Below, in pieces: positions 58,081 through 59,459 of a stretch of DNA of 59,459 bases; within the stretch, counting starts at the first letter, position 1, and each line of letters begins with the position of its first letter. The DNA is from RGDT01 sp964630925 (GTDB lineage: Bacteria; Planctomycetota; Planctomycetia; Gemmatales; Gemmataceae), in NCBI GenBank assembly GCA_964630925.1, contig CAZVZK010000060.1, positions 1 through 59,459 of the forward strand, read 5' to 3'. The notes under the pieces were generated by a model. The model was given only the letters and a program-made list of their open reading frames with translations. It did not search any database and was not told where the DNA came from. The position numbers and the translations under genes were made by a program.

Positions 58081-58449
58081 ATGGCTGATGTCATTCACGC
58101 ACCGGGAGGTGAGGCCGCTTCCACGGCAGGGGCGATGCCTTCTCGAGACGCCGAGCTTCCAATCGAGCTGCGGTTCGAGGAGCTGGCGCGGCGGTGGGAA
58201 CGCGAGACCGCTTTCTGCTCGTCGGCGTCTGAGATCGTCGGTCACCCCGCCTATCAGGAGATCATCGCCCTGGGGCGCGGCGTGGTCCCGTTGATCCTCG
58301 CCGAGCTGCGGCGGAGGCCGAACCATTAGATCCACGCACTGACGAGGATTACCGGCGAGGATCCGGTGCGGCCCGAGCAACAGGGCCGCCTGGATGCCAT
58401 GACCGACGCCTGGCTCGCGCGGAACAAAGGCAGCGTAGTCAAGCCGTAA
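58081..58449 (+). pseudogene. Small gene interrupted by an in-frame amber codon
   Basis: From ATG 58081 the frame reads MADVIHAPGGEAASTAGAMP, then LRFEELARRWERETAFCSSA and HPAYQEIIALGRGVVPLILA, to a TAG at 58327-58329. It then continues in the same frame with IHALTRITGEDPVRPEQQGR and AWLARNKGSVVKP to TAA at 58447. Related short proteins carry a Trp at this site (PxHW-x-x-AL-x-x-ITGEDPV), so a TGG-to-TAG change is the likely cause. The full version would be 122 residues. Both halves keep codon bias, suggesting a recent mutation. Confidence 0.75.
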
Positions 58450-59287
58450 ACGTTTCCAGATCACCATTCCAGGGATGGAGGGCAGCGGGCATCGGCATAT
58501 CGTTCTCGCGGAGGAAGCGCATGAGTTGTTCCGTCGGGATGCGGCGGTCCTGACTGCCGGGGATGCGGTAGCCCTTGAGTTTGCCTGTGTCGAACCACTT
58601 GGCCACGGTGCGCGTGGCGACGTGGCAAAGGTGGGCCACCTGCCCCGTCGTATACACCTTCTTCATCGTGGATAGATCGCCCCGGCCCGACGCGGCGTGC
58701 GCGGTACAGGCCATCGAGAGGGCGGCCAGAGCGTCGAGGAACTTGCCGTAGATTTGCCCGAGAGGGTCATCGAAGGCCGGCCCGGTTGAAGCCGGAAGGG
58801 GCAGGCGGCGCACGAGTGCTTCCGGGATACGAGCGTGTTCGGGCACGGCCTCGTCATCTCCCCAGACCATGTAGCCATCCGGCCAGCGGTCATGGAGCTG
58901 GACGCGGGCGAGCGGCAGCGCCGCACCCAGGGCCTGCGAACGCCCGATGAACTCCGCGGTGGGCAAGAAGAGGACGCTCACGCAGCCCCGCCGGAACGCC
59001 GCCAAGCGCCGCTCGGCGTGTTCGCGTGGCAACCACTCGTGCGTCGTCCGAAGAGTGAACCCCGGCAGCTCCTCATCGAGCCAGCGTTGCCCGTGCTCGG
59101 CCAGGAGTGCCTGCTCACGTCCCCGGCCCGATTCTTCGCCGCGTGCCAAGGCCAACTGGTTGCGGACCAGCTCGGCGCGTTCTGACCGGCCGTTCTCGTC
59201 GAGCCAGTCCGCCCACGCCATGCGCGGCAGGTCGTCCGCCGGGGATTCGCGGATCGCCGCCAGCAGCCCTGCCTCGTCGCCCGTCAT
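58439..59287 (-). CDS. TIGR02996 protein fused in frame to a MerR/BldC-like helix-turn-helix domain
   Basis: The 282-residue frame has a TIGR02996 N-terminus (GLLAAIRESPADDLPRMAWA; DWLDENGRSERAELVRNQLA), then a leucine-rich-like middle (RRGCVSVLFLPTAEFIGRSQ; ALPLARVQLHDRWPDGY). Its last 75 residues begin MKKVYTTGQVAHLCHVATRT and continue VAKWFDTGKLKGYRIPGSQD. These match the small stand-alone helix-turn-helix proteins common in planctomycetes, so an internal start at ATG 58666 could express the HTH alone. ATG 59287 (GAGGGCGGG upstream) was chosen for the whole protein. Its end overlaps the amber pseudogene by 11 bp. Confidence 0.8.
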   Translation of the reverse strand: MTGDEAGLLAAIRESPADDLPRMAWADWLDENGRSERAELVRNQLALARGEESGRGREQALLAEHGQRWLDEELPGFTLRTTHEWLPREHAERRLAAFRRGCVSVLFLPTAEFIGRSQALGAALPLARVQLHDRWPDGYMVWGDDEAVPEHARIPEALVRRLPLPASTGPAFDDPLGQIYGKFLDALAALSMACTAHAASGRGDLSTMKKVYTTGQVAHLCHVATRTVAKWFDTGKLKGYRIPGSQDRRIPTEQLMRFLRENDMPMPAALHPWNGDLETFTA

Positions 59288-59358
59288 GCGCCCGCCCTCG
59301 GCCCGTGCTGATGGGGGGTAACCGTTCACCCCGACATCTGGAGTTGGACAGAATTAGA

Positions 59359-59441
59359 CGTGGTGGGCCGTCGCCACCGGCGTGGAGGTGGCCCACCACG
59401 ACCCCCTGAAATGCAAATTCCGCAGGGGATTTGCATTTCAG
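59359..59441. repeat. Two adjacent perfect inverted repeats at the window end
   Basis: The first stem is CGTGGTGGGCC (59359-59369) with GGCCCACCACG (59390-59400). The second is CTGAAATGCAAAT (59406-59418) with ATTTGCATTTCAG (59429-59441, 10-base loop). The second stem is far richer in AT than its surroundings. They lie upstream of the TIGR02996-HTH gene and may be a terminator for a gene outside the window, operators, or the end of a repeat element. Confidence 0.65.
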
Positions 59442-59459
59442 TCCCTCATGCCGCTGCGC

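Noticed and set aside
58327..58329. TAG read through as pyrrolysine
   Set aside because: There is no pyl gene or downstream structure, and a Trp codon mutation is the simpler explanation.

Overview
The window looks like a chromosomal segment of a planctomycete, most likely of the Gemmataceae. The signs are a very high GC content with GC-rich third codon positions, and several families typical of that group: DUF1501, DUF1552, DUF1592-type cytochrome and DUF1549/DUF1553 proteins, a DUF1559 prepilin-like fragment, two TIGR02996 proteins, a Ser/Thr kinase paired with an ECF-type sigma factor, and many small secreted proteins. No rRNA, tRNA or CRISPR array was seen. Taxonomy and functions are inferred from family recognition by eye; no database search was run.

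Layout. 1-7.6 kb: partial glgX, a secreted subtilase, then a translationally coupled trio (inactive transglutaminase-7TM protein, RimK-like ATP-grasp ligase, secreted caspase-fold protein) and a periplasmic HMA-like protein. 7.6-12.2 kb: a DUF1592/DUF1552 pair and a Gly/Tyr-rich secreted protein. 12.5-17.0 kb: short stress or housekeeping genes (iron-permease-like, DUF892, isochorismatase, DUF2231, response regulator). 17.1-31.3 kb: a tightly packed minus-strand run of 14 genes beginning with HMG-CoA reductase. 31.8-35.9 kb: a propeller-CehA metallohydrolase and an esterase. 35.9-39.3 kb: a damaged zone with a decayed AAA ATPase carrying a 306-bp MITE-like element, an intact DUF1501 gene, and a deletion-fused DUF1559/lipoprotein pseudogene. 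39.4-42.7 kb: M48 lipoprotein, small membrane proteins and a double-PDZ coiled-coil protein. 42.8-48.9 kb: a DUF1501, PPC-like and DUF1549/1553 trio. 49.1-51.7 kb: kinase and sigma factor. 51.9-59.4 kb: TIGR02996 proteins, a Cys-rich protein, an alpha-oxoamine synthase facing an acyl carrier protein, a DUF6134-like protein, an amber pseudogene and several strong inverted repeats.

The most interesting region is the 14-gene run at 17113-31328. HMG-CoA reductase, a UbiA prenyltransferase, a rifampin-phosphotransferase-like dikinase, a BtaA-like aminocarboxypropyl transferase, a radical SAM enzyme, a two-repeat membrane protein, five tandem small membrane paralogues, a CTP-dependent polyprenol-kinase-like protein, a GNAT and an OleC-like acyl-AMP ligase follow one another with overlaps or gaps of at most 66 bp. 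I infer a dedicated pathway for an isoprenoid-containing or otherwise unusual membrane lipid. The product cannot be deduced from the sequence. A second candidate system is the ATP-grasp trio at 2639-7172. A third is the oxoamine synthase/ACP pair at 55397-57081, possibly for sphingolipid-like long-chain bases.
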